Shown: piece by piece, positions 17,598 to 26,244 of the stretch
Numbering within the stretch: position 1 is the first letter of the stretch
Layout of the letters: each line of letters opens with the position of its first letter
Assembly: GCF_000424585.1 (NCBI RefSeq)
Contig: NZ_KE384211.1
Span: 186,001-250,000 of the forward strand
DNA length: 64,000 nucleotides
Source: Butyrivibrio sp. MC2013
Lineage (GTDB): Bacteria; Bacillota; Clostridia; Lachnospirales; Lachnospiraceae
Direction of reading: 5' to 3'
Position numbers and translations under genes: made by a program
Notes under the pieces: generated by a model
Database searches by the model: none
What the model was told of the DNA's origin: nothing
What the model saw: only the letters and a program-made list of their open reading frames with translations

Positions 17598-18386
17598 ATG
17601 AGCAGTGTTCAACTTCTCGATAAAACAAGGAAGATCGGTCAATTATTACATAATTCAAATTCCGGCAAGGTGATTTTCAATGATATCTGCGAAGTCCTGG
17701 GCGATACCCTTGGTTCCAATGTTCTGGTCATTTCCAGAAAGGGCAAGGTCCTGGGCTATGCCAAGACAGGCGATAACAAAAGTATCGAAGAGCTTTTGGT
17801 AGATGATGTAGGCGGCTTTATTGATAATATGCTCAACGAAAGGCTCCTCAACATCCTCTCCACCAAAGAAAATGTCAACCTGGAAACTCTGGGCTTTACA
17901 AGTAGTGAGTCATCTGTTCACCAGGCTATCATTACGCCTATTGAGATCGCAGGTGAGCGTCTGGGCACTCTTTTCATTTACAGGACTAGCAGCAGCTATG
18001 ATATCGATGACATCATACTCTGCGAATACGGCACCACAGTTGTGGGCCTTGAGATGCTCCGCGCCGTAAATGAAGAAAATGCCGAAGAGAGCCGCAAGAT
18101 CGCTGTTGTAAAGTCCGCCATCAGTACACTCTCCTTCTCTGAAATGGAAGCTATCATCCATATCTTTGATGAGCTGGATGGTATGGAAGGCGTGCTGGTT
18201 GCCAGCAAGATCGCAGACAGAGTAGGCATTACCAGGTCTGTAATAGTCAATGCCCTTAGGAAATTTGAATCAGCAGGAGTCATCGAATCCAGGAGCTCCG
18301 GTATGAAGGGCACCTATATCAAGGTCCTTAATGATGTGGTATTTGACGAAGTCAAAAAATTAAAAAAGGATTATATCAAAAGCTGA
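17598..18386 (+). CDS. codY: GTP- and branched-chain amino acid-sensing repressor CodY
   Basis: CodY is the global nutrient regulator of low-GC Gram-positives; it binds DNA when isoleucine/valine and GTP are plentiful. The 262-residue product has the GAF-type sensing domain at the N-terminus (LLDKTRKIGQLLHNSNSGKV, then NVLVISRKGKVLGY). A winged helix-turn-helix lies near residues 195-245 (ASKIADRVGITRSVIVNALR then ESAGVIESRSSGMKGTYI). Length matches the family. It is transcribed alone, divergent from the flagellar operon, and followed by a terminator. Its place beside fla genes fits known CodY control of motility, but I could not find a clear AATTTTCWGAAAATT box in the gap. Confidence 0.97.
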   Translation: MSSVQLLDKTRKIGQLLHNSNSGKVIFNDICEVLGDTLGSNVLVISRKGKVLGYAKTGDNKSIEELLVDDVGGFIDNMLNERLLNILSTKENVNLETLGFTSSESSVHQAIITPIEIAGERLGTLFIYRTSSSYDIDDIILCEYGTTVVGLEMLRAVNEENAEESRKIAVVKSAISTLSFSEMEAIIHIFDELDGMEGVLVASKIADRVGITRSVIVNALRKFESAGVIESRSSGMKGTYIKVLNDVVFDEVKKLKKDYIKS

Positions 18387-18478
18387 ATATCTGATTTTTG
18401 ATCCATAGGTGTTCTTTTTTTAGCAACTGGCTCATAGCTTTAAAACCGAACAATAGTTACGGAAAATATGCAGATCTT

Positions 18479-18507
18479 AAGAGCCCATTTTCAAATGGGC
18501 TCTTTTT
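18479..18507 (+). terminator. codY terminator
   Basis: aagagcccattt and aaatgggctctt form a near-perfect 12-base stem around a short loop, followed by TTTTTAT. It lies about 95 bases after the codY stop. Confidence 0.85.
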
Positions 18508-18511
18508 ATCA

Positions 18512-18540
18512 TTGCGCAATCGTAAAAATAAGTGTATAGT
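18512..18540 (+). promoter_or_regulatory. Candidate topA promoter
   Basis: TTGCGC (18512-18517) and TATAGT (18535-18540) are spaced by 17 bases. They follow the codY terminator directly and precede topA by about 110 bases. Confidence 0.45.
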
Positions 18541-18647
18541 TCACTCTTGACAATGAATTCTTTTTTTATAGGAAAATACAAGTTGCAGTTATGAGGTAAA
18601 AGACCGCAAGCCGCAACTCAAATAATCCCAAAGGAGAATCTTTAATC

Positions 18648-20738
18648 ATGGCAGGAACTAAGAAATTACTTATAGTCGAGTCCCCGACCAAGGTCAAAGC
18701 AATCAAGAAATTCCTGGGCAGCTCCTACGATGTTGCAGCCAGCAACGGACACGTAAGAGACCTCCCCAAATCACAGATGGGAATCGATATTGAGAACGAT
18801 TTCGAACCCAAGTATATAACAATCAGAGGCAAGGGTGATCTCCTGGCAGATCTTAGAAAGAAGGTCAAGAAGGCCGATCAGATCTATCTCGCAACCGACC
18901 CTGACCGAGAAGGTGAAGCCATCAGCTGGCATCTGATCTCCGCTCTCAAGCTGGAGGATACCGGCAAGAAGGTTTACAGGGTTACCTTCAACGAGATTAC
19001 CAAAAATGCTGTAAAGGAGGCCCTTAAGGAGCCTCGAGAAATAGACATGAACCTGGTAGATGCACAGCAGGCCAGACGAGTCCTGGACAGAATGGTGGGA
19101 TACCGCATATCTCCGCTTCTCTGGGGCAAGATCAAAAGAGGTCTGTCCGCAGGCCGTGTTCAATCTGTAGCACTGAGGATCATCTGCGACAGAGAGGATG
19201 AGATCAACGCTTTCATCCCCAAGGAATACTGGACATTGGACGCCAGCCTGAATATTGCCGGTGAAAAGAAGCCCCTGGTAGCCCGCTACTATGGAGAGGG
19301 CGACGAAAAGAAAGAAATCGGATCCAAAGAAGAGCTGGACCAGCTCATGGCATCTCTTAAAGGCGCCAAATTCAAAGTAAACTCTGTTAAAAAGAGCGAA
19401 AGGATGAAGAAGCCTCCGCTTCCCTTTACCACATCCACACTACAGCAGGAAGCCTCCAGATCTCTGAACTTCAGCACTCAAAAGACTATGAGGATCGCCC
19501 AGCAGCTCTATGAAGGAATCGATATACCGGGCAGCGGCACCGTAGGTATGATCACATATCTTCGTACCGATTCCACCCGTATCTCTGATGAAGCTATTGC
19601 AGCTGCCGGCCAGTACATTAAGGAAGCTTTCGGACCTGAATATCTTCTCTCTGATGAAGTCAAGGCCAAGAATGCTCAAAAGATCCAGGATGCTCACGAA
19701 GCTATCAGGCCTACAGATGTAGGACGTACTCCCGTTGCAGTCAAGGATTATCTCTCTCGTGACCAGTTCAGACTCTATCAGCTGATCTGGAGAAGATTTT
19801 TGGCTTGCAGAATGGCAGCAGCCAAATATGAGACCACTTCTGTCAAGATAGATGCCGGTAGCAGCCGTTTTACCGTTGCTGCATCCAAGACAGTCTTTGA
19901 CGGTTTCATGAACGTATATACAGATGAGGATGATAAGATCGAGAAGAATACTCTGGTCAAGGGTATCGATGAAAAATCTTCTCTTAGCTGCAAGGAACTC
20001 ATACCTGAACAGCATTTCACTCAGCCCAAGGGTCATTATACAGAAGCATCTCTGGTACATGATCTGGAACAGCTGGGAATCGGTCGTCCTTCAACCTACG
20101 CTCCTACCATCTCTACCATCCTGAGCAGACACTATATTACCAAGGAAGGCAAGAATATATTCGTAACAGAGCTGGGTGAAGCAGTTAATAAGATCATGAA
20201 GGAGCAGTTTGGCTCCATAGTAAACGTCAACTTCACTGCCAATCTGGAAACTCTCCTGGACGGCGTGGCTGAAGGAAGCGTTAAATGGAAGACTATCATC
20301 AAGAACTTCTATCCTGACCTGGATGAGGCTGTAAATATAGCCGAGAAAGAAATGGAAAAGGTAGAGATCGCAGACGAAGAAACAGACATTGAGTGCGAGA
20401 ACTGCGGCAGAAAGATGGTCATCAAATACGGCCCTCACGGCAAGTTCCTTGCTTGCCCCGGCTTCCCTGAATGCCGCAATACCAAGCCTTACTTTGAAAA
20501 GATAGATGTTACCTGCCCCAAGTGCGGCGGCGACATAGTGATCAAGAAGACACGCAAAGGCCGTCGTTACTATGGCTGTACCGGCTTCCCGGATTGCGAT
20601 TTCATGACCTGGCAAAAGCCCTCCAAGACCAAATGCCCCCAGTGCGGCGGTCTGATGCTGGAGAAGGGCAACAAGCTGGTATGCTCCGATACAGAATGCG
20701 GCTATGTATGCGACAAGCCCGAAGAAGATAAGGAATAA
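18648..20738 (+). CDS. topA: DNA topoisomerase I
   Basis: TopA relaxes negative supercoils through a covalent 5'-phosphotyrosine intermediate. The 696-residue protein starts with the Toprim domain (LLIVESPTKVKAIKKFLG, with DPDREGEAISWHL near residue 85). The active-site tyrosine lies in GMITYLRTDSTRIS near 300, and the LSAGRVQSVALR motif near 168. Three C-terminal four-cysteine zinc ribbons (CENCGR, CPKCGG, CPQCGG, residues about 582-690) complete the standard type IA layout. AAAGGAG precedes the start. It is monocistronic between two terminators. Confidence 0.98.
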   Translation: MAGTKKLLIVESPTKVKAIKKFLGSSYDVAASNGHVRDLPKSQMGIDIENDFEPKYITIRGKGDLLADLRKKVKKADQIYLATDPDREGEAISWHLISALKLEDTGKKVYRVTFNEITKNAVKEALKEPREIDMNLVDAQQARRVLDRMVGYRISPLLWGKIKRGLSAGRVQSVALRIICDREDEINAFIPKEYWTLDASLNIAGEKKPLVARYYGEGDEKKEIGSKEELDQLMASLKGAKFKVNSVKKSERMKKPPLPFTTSTLQQEASRSLNFSTQKTMRIAQQLYEGIDIPGSGTVGMITYLRTDSTRISDEAIAAAGQYIKEAFGPEYLLSDEVKAKNAQKIQDAHEAIRPTDVGRTPVAVKDYLSRDQFRLYQLIWRRFLACRMAAAKYETTSVKIDAGSSRFTVAASKTVFDGFMNVYTDEDDKIEKNTLVKGIDEKSSLSCKELIPEQHFTQPKGHYTEASLVHDLEQLGIGRPSTYAPTISTILSRHYITKEGKNIFVTELGEAVNKIMKEQFGSIVNVNFTANLETLLDGVAEGSVKWKTIIKNFYPDLDEAVNIAEKEMEKVEIADEETDIECENCGRKMVIKYGPHGKFLACPGFPECRNTKPYFEKIDVTCPKCGGDIVIKKTRKGRRYYGCTGFPDCDFMTWQKPSKTKCPQCGGLMLEKGNKLVCSDTECGYVCDKPEEDKE

Positions 20739-20744
20739 AATAAT

Positions 20745-20782
20745 AGCTGCAAGTCTTGATAGATCAAGGCTTGCAGCTTTTT
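20745..20782. terminator. Bidirectional terminator between topA and the ImmA gene
   Basis: agctgcaagtcttgat (20745-20760) pairs with atcaaggcttgcagct (20763-20778) with one G-T pair. It is followed by TTTTT on the plus strand and preceded by an A-rich tract, so it could end both convergent genes. Confidence 0.8.
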
Positions 20783-20822
20783 AAAACCATAAAAAGCAAG
20801 GCATGCTCATCGCCATATACAG

Positions 20823-21332
20823 CTAGTCCTTCAAAAAATCACTCCTGCTCTCCTGCCTCCTGAAGTCATAGCCTCTCCTGATCATATCGGATATCTTGAG
20901 CCCCAGGAGATTACTGTCTACCCTTAGATAGCCCGCAGCCTGGCTGATATCCATCTCCCTGCTGACGCACTCCAGGACATCCTCATCAGTTATGAGAATG
21001 TGCGCTGCAAAGAGATTAGCTTCATATTCCATGCGGCTGTTCTGGGTATCAAAAAGAGTCTGGTCAAAGAACACCCCTGCAGCATCCCTGTGGAGCATAT
21101 CATGACCAATTTCATGTAAGAGCACCATCTTATAAGAGACCTCATCAAGATCTTCTTTGATAAAAATATAGGGCTGTCCGGATATCAGCTTATACACACC
21201 CTTCTGTTTCTTAAAAGGAATGGGCCTGACTTCGATCCCAAGAAAAGAAGCCAGAGCATGGGGATCTCCTGTCCCGGCATCCTTTAGCAGCTCATCGGCA
21301 GCAGCCACTATATGTTCATTAGTATTTAGCAA
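20823..21332 (-). CDS. ImmA/IrrE-family metallopeptidase
   Basis: ImmA-type peptidases cleave or antagonise a partner XRE repressor. The 169-residue protein contains the zinc-binding HEIGHDMLH motif near residue 73, preceded by YKMVLLHE, and a downstream EYEANLFAAHILI stretch typical of this family. The start is a TTG at 21332, three bases after the upstream XRE gene ends; an AGAGGAAG ribosome site within that gene's end supports coupling. Together they form an ImmR/ImmA-like pair. The pair is not next to an integrase, so it may be a chromosomal regulatory pair or a relic of a mobile element. Confidence 0.88.
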   Translation of the reverse strand: MLNTNEHIVAAADELLKDAGTGDPHALASFLGIEVRPIPFKKQKGVYKLISGQPYIFIKEDLDEVSYKMVLLHEIGHDMLHRDAAGVFFDQTLFDTQNSRMEYEANLFAAHILITDEDVLECVSREMDISQAAGYLRVDSNLLGLKISDMIRRGYDFRRQESRSDFLKD

Positions 21333-21335
21333 GGC

Positions 21336-21749
21336 TTAATTCTTCCTCTTCTTACCGCTGACGATACCCTTCTTTCTGCTGGCTCTCTTGGCATCAATAT
21401 AAGCCTCCTGGACTGCCAGCATCAGAGTATCCATGTCCTCTTCTTCCATCTCGCCGCCGGCAAAAAGGCCTGCAAGCTCGCTTACAAGCTCCTCTGCCTC
21501 TCTTCTGCCGCCTCTGCCAAATTCCTCCTGGGCCTCCATCAGGAATCTGTCATCACCTGATGCCAGCTCTGTGGGATCCACCTCCAGTACCTGAGCCAGC
21601 TCTCTTAGCAGCTTGGTAGTCCTGGGTATACTGATATCAGTCTCATAAGAGGATATGGTCCTCTGTGCTATTCCCAGCTGATCTGCCAGCTCTGTCTGGG
21701 ACAAACCTATTCTCTTCCTGGCTCTTCTAACATTCTCTCCAAATGACAT
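21336..21749 (-). CDS. XRE-family transcriptional regulator
   Basis: The first 70 residues are a clear helix-turn-helix of the XRE/Cro type (VRRARKRIGLSQTELADQLG, then RTISSYETDISIPRTTKL). The remaining 65 residues are helical and end in a basic tail (ASRKKGIVSGKKRKN). AGGAGGAG precedes the start. It is translated just before the ImmA-type peptidase and probably represses its own promoter and the divergent small gene; three TTAGCATTT sites lie in the gap between them. Confidence 0.9.
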   Translation of the reverse strand: MSFGENVRRARKRIGLSQTELADQLGIAQRTISSYETDISIPRTTKLLRELAQVLEVDPTELASGDDRFLMEAQEEFGRGGRREAEELVSELAGLFAGGEMEEEDMDTLMLAVQEAYIDAKRASRKKGIVSGKKRKN

Positions 21750-21768
21750 ATATCTCCTCCTGTTGACA

Positions 21769-21884
21769 TTAGCATTTTAAAATCATAAAATAAAATCAAG
21801 ACGAATAAATGCTAAGACTATGATAGCTTAATGCTGTAACTTTTTCAAGAGAAATATACGTAATATGTATAAGGAAAATGCTAA
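21769..21884. promoter_or_regulatory. Candidate operator sites for the XRE regulator
   Basis: The 9-base sequence TTAGCATTT occurs at 21769-21777 and, inverted as AAATGCTAA, at 21807-21815 and 21876-21884. All three are within the 130-base gap between the divergent XRE gene and the small gene that follows. Spacing and orientation fit repressor binding. Their use by this regulator is inference. Confidence 0.5.
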
Positions 21885-21913
21885 TTATGAGAGTAGATGA
21901 TAAAGAGAATCTG

Positions 21914-22171
21914 ATGAAAGTATATGTAGACGTGGAAGCAGTCTTTACCAGAGACGGCTTTCTAAAGCCCAAGTATGTCGTTTGGGAGGATGGCAGGCGC
22001 TACAATATAGACAAGATCAGAAGCTGTAGGCGTGCTGCCAGTACTGATGCAGGCGGCATAGGTATCATGTATATATGCATGGTCTCAGGCCGGGAGGTAC
22101 GGCTATTCTATGAAGAGAACTACAGATGGTTTGTATGCAGGGCCGCTCCACCCCCGGAAAACAGTGCATAA
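21914..22171 (+). CDS. Small conserved protein of unknown function (DUF6504-like?)
   Basis: The 85-residue product (from MKVYVDVEAVF) is beta-rich and contains WEDGRRYNIDKI, a turn, CRRAAS, and a C-terminal VRLFYEENYRWFV. It recalls small proteins found near Y-family polymerase or SOS genes in Firmicutes (DUF6504-like), but that recall is weak. An upstream ATG at 21878 or 21887 is also possible; I prefer 21914 because the family-like sequence begins there and AAAGAG lies 6 bases upstream. It is divergent from the XRE/ImmA pair and may share their operator. Confidence 0.6.
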   Translation: MKVYVDVEAVFTRDGFLKPKYVVWEDGRRYNIDKIRSCRRAASTDAGGIGIMYICMVSGREVRLFYEENYRWFVCRAAPPPENSA

Positions 22172-22176
22172 GGAGT

Positions 22177-22290
22177 AAAATGCATGGATGCATTTCTATG
22201 TCGTAGAATGCAAGGATGCATTTCTATGTCGTAAAATGCAAGGATGCATTTCGACATGCTCAGAAATGCACGGATGCATTTCTATGTCGT
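22177..22290 (-). repeat. Palindromic repeat array B (four tandem units)
   Basis: Four units of 27-31 bases occupy 22177-22204, 22205-22232, 22233-22263 and 22264-22290. On the minus strand each reads (a)cgacatagaaatgcatcc, one variable base, then tgcattt. The bases gaaatgca and tgcatttc form the arms of a small hairpin. One unit is longer and has ctgagcatgtc in place of the usual spacer, the same variant seen at 17361-17371 in array A. It lies between the ends of two convergent genes. Confidence 0.85.
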
Positions 22291-22328
22291 AAAAACCGCT
22301 CATTAGCATTTTTAATGCTAATGAGCGG
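22291..22328 (-). terminator. Terminator of the GGDEF/EAL gene
   Basis: ccgctcattagcatt (22296-22310) and aatgctaatgagcgg (22314-22328) form a perfect 15-base stem with a 3-base loop, followed on the minus strand by TTTTT. The stem also contains the TTAGCATT sequence of the nearby candidate operators. Confidence 0.85.
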
Positions 22329-22340
22329 AATCTGATCATA

Positions 22341-25300
22341 TCACTCATCCATCCATACCATATGGAGCTTATCGCCCTTGGCATCAGGCAGGACCCTGCC
22401 TGCTACCTTTATAGTCTTGGCAGAATTATCACTGCATATGATCCTCATATCGCAGTGCATTACGTCCTTGGTACCCTGATGTTCTTCAACGAAGTTTACG
22501 AATCTACATAGGAGCTCTTCTCTGTCCTCAGGCCAGAGGATATTCTCGCAGGAATTATTATAGTATTCCTTAAAATCTTTCAGATTGGTAAAGCCGCACA
22601 TGTTGATAGCCATATCATTGACACTTATGATCTCTGCATGGTCGTTATTAACCGTACATACCAGCAGACCGCAAGGGATATTCTGGATGATATCTTCATT
22701 CCTTACGAGGATCTTGTCATCATCACCTGTGTCTTCATCCGGGATATATTTGCAAAAGCAGTTCTTGCCGGCCAACTTAGCCTTATACAGCGCCATATCA
22801 GCCTTGCGATACAGATCGTGATAGCCTCTTCCGTGCTCAGGGAACATTACGAAGCCCGCTGATATCGTGCAGCTCACCTTATTCTTTTTATAGGTGATAG
22901 AAACAGGCTTTGCAGTGAAATTCGCAAGGAACTCTTCTACAAAAAGTGCTGATCTATCCTTTATAAAGCCCATGAACTCATCTCCGCCAAGGCGGCAGGC
23001 AAAGCCATACATGCCAAAGTTATCGTCTAGCTTTCTGGCCAAAGCCTTGAGCATATTATCACCGCACTCATGACCGTATTTGTCATTTATCTCCTTGAAA
23101 TTATCAAGATCCATCATGACAAGTCCGCACTGGCTGCTTGAATGCTTGTGCATATATTCTCTGATCATGGGAACAGCACTATACCTGTTATATATGCCGG
23201 TCAGCGTATCCCTTTCCAGAGCTCTTCTGTCACTTAATATCTTTTTCTTGTATGTATCAATATTATAGGTCAGGAAATAACAAATGATCTCGCCTGTCTC
23301 CTCAAGTCTCATCATCTGATAAGAGGAATGGAGCCATACAGGGCCATGTTCCAGATAGCTGCAATACTCTATGGAGCCTATCTTATTGCCATTTTCAAAT
23401 TCACGAAGGAGCTTGTCTCTGCTATAGAACTCCATCAGACGCTCTTCATCATCAGCATTGGTAGTCAGATCCAGGAAGATCCTCATCATTTGCTCGTAAT
23501 CTGTAGTATATTCCTTGTAATCTCTTCCAAGAAGGGTATCAGCCCCCGCCAGATGCATCTCATTTACAATGTTCTGAGTCAGATTGACTTCAAAATAATA
23601 GGAGTTGTCCAAAAACGACTTATATGACTCATAGCCCAGTATCTCCGCATAACCTCTGCTGGAAAGCCACATAAATACCGGATTACGTGGAAGATCCCTT
23701 GATGCTTCATCCATCCCCTGAAGCATACGTATCCTATCGATATCAACATCAGATATACAGGAGAGAAACATCTCATGATCATCAAGGTCAGCCCTGATAA
23801 CAGTAAATTGCTGCCAGTTATACCTGCTATCTGCTCCCAGACAACGGAAATAGTCTGTAACATAATCGCCAAAGGTATGCTCAATACGATCCTTGAGATT
23901 AGCGATATCATAAAAGCGAAGGAATCTTTCAACATCAACATCCATAACAAATGCCATGGCAAACTCTTTATAGCTATCCTTGATGCTGCTGCCTTTTTTT
24001 ATGAGCCTACTATGAGCAGTATTGATATATACGTTATGGATCGTATCTTCGTTGACATCTATCAGATCCAGCCTGTTATACTGGGAGTATACAAACCTGA
24101 GCATAGCTTCCTGTCTGGAACTTCTGCTCACATCAGCAGTAGCTGTCAGATTGATACTTATATTTAGGAAGGCACTCCTGTTCTTGTAGCTGGAAATAGG
24201 TATAAACCTGCAGTTACAACTCTGCCCTGATTTAACAAAGTCCACAGACTGTGAGCTGCCGCTGCTCCTTGCTATCCTCACCACATTGAGGAATCTGGAT
24301 GGAAGCTGACCTCTCTTCCTACTCATCAGTTCATTAGCTTCTTCGATAGTCCTGATATCTATAGACTCAAGAAATTCCTTGAATTTTGGATTGTAATTGA
24401 GTATGGACAGCTCATCTCCCTGACATTCTACAATAGACATAGCTGCGCCATAGAAATCATCATGGGCACTGGCACCAGACATACCAAGAGGAAGCTCTGA
24501 TGACAGGAGGTTGAGCCTGCCAATACCTTCATAATACTTCCTCATTCCCTTGGTCTCATTGGTCCTGTTATCAGAGATAGTTTTCTCAAGATCCACAGGC
24601 CTTGAATAGAGGAAGCCCTGGAGGTTATCACAGCCAATACTTCTTAGATATTCAGCTGCTTCATTGGTCTCAACGCCCTCAGCCACAGTCTTTATGCCCA
24701 GGCGCTTGGTCATATCCATTACAGATTCCAGGATAGTCCTTGTTTGCTCATTATCCGTAAAGTCATGGATAAACTTCATATCCATCTTCAGGCAGTCAAA
24801 TTCATAATCCTTAAGAGTATTCAGCGATGAGAATCCGCTTCCAAAATCATCCATCCATATTTCATACCCAGCTTCTCTGAATCTTTTGATGCAGCCATTG
24901 ACCAGATCTTTTTCCATGGAAAAAACAGACTCAGTGATCTCTATATGGATCTCAGAGGGATTGATATCATATCTGCTGATTATGGTATGGACATCAGTGA
25001 AGATATCACCAAAGGAAAAGTCCTGCTGGGAGAGGTTAACTGATGTAGGTGAATCACTGCCTGTCTCAGCCTTGATACGATTCTTGTCAATGCAAACCTT
25101 CTCTATGATAGCCAGGTCCAGCTTCTTGATCATGTGATACTTCTCAAGAATAGGCACAAAATCCCCGGGTGAAATAAGGCCTATCTCAGGATCATTCCAT
25201 CTGGCAAGAGCTTCATAACCGGAGATATTGCCGGTAAGACATCTAACTATAGATTGATAATAGGGGTATATATATCCATTCTCGATGGCGCTGTCAAGCT

Positions 25301-25826
25301 GAGCTACAATATAGCGCTCTCTCTGATAGGTCCGGTCCAGCTTTTCATCGTAGTAACCAAACTTCTTGTCATATTCATTGCGGATGGTATCACAGGCCAC
25401 CTTGGCTTTGTCAATACAGGTAACAGCATCATACTCATCATCTGCAGGCAGATAAATACCTGCTGATAGCTGCAGCCTGGTATCTACTCTGAAGGGTCTG
25501 AATTCATCACAGACGCCCTCTATCTTCTCCTCAATATCAGTCTTGTCCGCAACAACAGCAAAATGATCCGCACCCATTCTGGCGCAGATTTCCTGAGGAA
25601 AAAAAGCATCTATGGTACGGGCAACAAGTACCAGACAGTCATCTCCGGCTGCCGAGCCATATCTTTCATTATACGAGCGAAAGTTTTCGATATTGAAGTA
25701 GATAAAAGCAATCTGCTTCCTGAGCTCCGGATTGTTCATCACATCCTGTGCAAGATTACGGAACTGGGTATAATTCGATAAGCCGGTAAGCTCGTCTATA
25801 GATCCTTCAGGGTTATATGAATCCAT
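22341..25826 (-). CDS. Large GGDEF-EAL-GGDEF-PAS cyclic di-GMP protein
   Basis: The 1161-residue protein has no membrane helices. Order of domains: a GGDEF domain (about 8-160) whose active motif reads RMGADHF, so probably not catalytic; an EAL domain (175-420) with GYEALAR, NLSQQDF, EITES, DDFGSGFSS, KMDMKF and AEGVET, so probably an active c-di-GMP phosphodiesterase; a 440-residue middle of unrecognised, perhaps PAS-like folds; a second GGDEF domain (870-1025) with intact RLGGDEF and KADMALYKAK; and a C-terminal PAS-like segment (1045-1130). It could both make and break c-di-GMP, linking signals to motility. It is monocistronic with its own terminator. AAGGAG lies 12 bases before the ATG. 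Confidence 0.92.
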   Translation of the reverse strand: MDSYNPEGSIDELTGLSNYTQFRNLAQDVMNNPELRKQIAFIYFNIENFRSYNERYGSAAGDDCLVLVARTIDAFFPQEICARMGADHFAVVADKTDIEEKIEGVCDEFRPFRVDTRLQLSAGIYLPADDEYDAVTCIDKAKVACDTIRNEYDKKFGYYDEKLDRTYQRERYIVAQLDSAIENGYIYPYYQSIVRCLTGNISGYEALARWNDPEIGLISPGDFVPILEKYHMIKKLDLAIIEKVCIDKNRIKAETGSDSPTSVNLSQQDFSFGDIFTDVHTIISRYDINPSEIHIEITESVFSMEKDLVNGCIKRFREAGYEIWMDDFGSGFSSLNTLKDYEFDCLKMDMKFIHDFTDNEQTRTILESVMDMTKRLGIKTVAEGVETNEAAEYLRSIGCDNLQGFLYSRPVDLEKTISDNRTNETKGMRKYYEGIGRLNLLSSELPLGMSGASAHDDFYGAAMSIVECQGDELSILNYNPKFKEFLESIDIRTIEEANELMSRKRGQLPSRFLNVVRIARSSGSSQSVDFVKSGQSCNCRFIPISSYKNRSAFLNISINLTATADVSRSSRQEAMLRFVYSQYNRLDLIDVNEDTIHNVYINTAHSRLIKKGSSIKDSYKEFAMAFVMDVDVERFLRFYDIANLKDRIEHTFGDYVTDYFRCLGADSRYNWQQFTVIRADLDDHEMFLSCISDVDIDRIRMLQGMDEASRDLPRNPVFMWLSSRGYAEILGYESYKSFLDNSYYFEVNLTQNIVNEMHLAGADTLLGRDYKEYTTDYEQMMRIFLDLTTNADDEERLMEFYSRDKLLREFENGNKIGSIEYCSYLEHGPVWLHSSYQMMRLEETGEIICYFLTYNIDTYKKKILSDRRALERDTLTGIYNRYSAVPMIREYMHKHSSSQCGLVMMDLDNFKEINDKYGHECGDNMLKALARKLDDNFGMYGFACRLGGDEFMGFIKDRSALFVEEFLANFTAKPVSITYKKNKVSCTISAGFVMFPEHGRGYHDLYRKADMALYKAKLAGKNCFCKYIPDEDTGDDDKILVRNEDIIQNIPCGLLVCTVNNDHAEIISVNDMAINMCGFTNLKDFKEYYNNSCENILWPEDREELLCRFVNFVEEHQGTKDVMHCDMRIICSDNSAKTIKVAGRVLPDAKGDKLHMVWMDE

Positions 25827-25980
25827 ATGTTCAGATTTCTCCTTATGATTAGATATCTCGTCATATCATGATACATATGTTAATTATGTCATCCTAAATG
25901 TCCATACAGATTATCGGTGATTATCATTTATAACTTTAGCTTGCCTATTAGCATAGTTTTGCCGGTTACTTGATCTCGCT

Positions 25981-26131
25981 TATGGGCAGCAGCAATGTTA
26001 AACTCGCAAACGCTTCGCTTTTTGCTCGTTATAAAATCACTGCTGACGCAGTTCTACGGGTACGGGGCTTATAACCCCGCACCCGTAATCAAGATATTCC
26101 CACCACCTAAAGGTGGTGGGTTATCTTGATT
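25981..26131. other. Three consecutive stem-loops, possible IS200/IS605 end remnant
   Basis: In the 418-base gap before the LytTR gene, three stems follow one another: cagcag/ctgctg around a gcaaacgcttcgctttttgc core (about 25987-26044); tacgggt/acccgta with inner cgggg/ccccg (26054-26087); and aatcaagat plus cccaccacc pairing with ggtggtggg plus atcttgatt (26087-26131). Hairpins of the CCACCACC type recall ends of IS200/IS605 elements and their TnpB guide RNAs, but no tnpA or tnpB is present. A ctcgttata word is shared with the fliE-fliF element. I saw nothing else in 25827-25980. Confidence 0.4.
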
Positions 26132-26166
26132 ATTTTATATATACCGACCGGCCGCGGTGACAGCTT

Positions 26167-26195
26167 TTGATAAATTACAGTGATTGTGATATCCT
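26167..26195 (+). promoter_or_regulatory. Possible promoter of the LytTR gene
   Basis: TTGATA (26167-26172) and TATCCT (26190-26195) are 17 bases apart and 50 bases upstream of the start. The -10 match is weak. Confidence 0.3.
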
Positions 26196-26244
26196 ATTGT
26201 TAAATAGTTCAAATGTTATCTATAACTATCTGAGGTGGAGCAAT

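Noticed and set aside
19440-20615. Long minus-strand open frames within topA
   Set aside because: They are shadows of topA; no start sites or domains support them.
22177-22290. CRISPR array
   Set aside because: The repeats are tandem with no unique spacers, the spacer-like parts are themselves conserved, and no cas gene is nearby.
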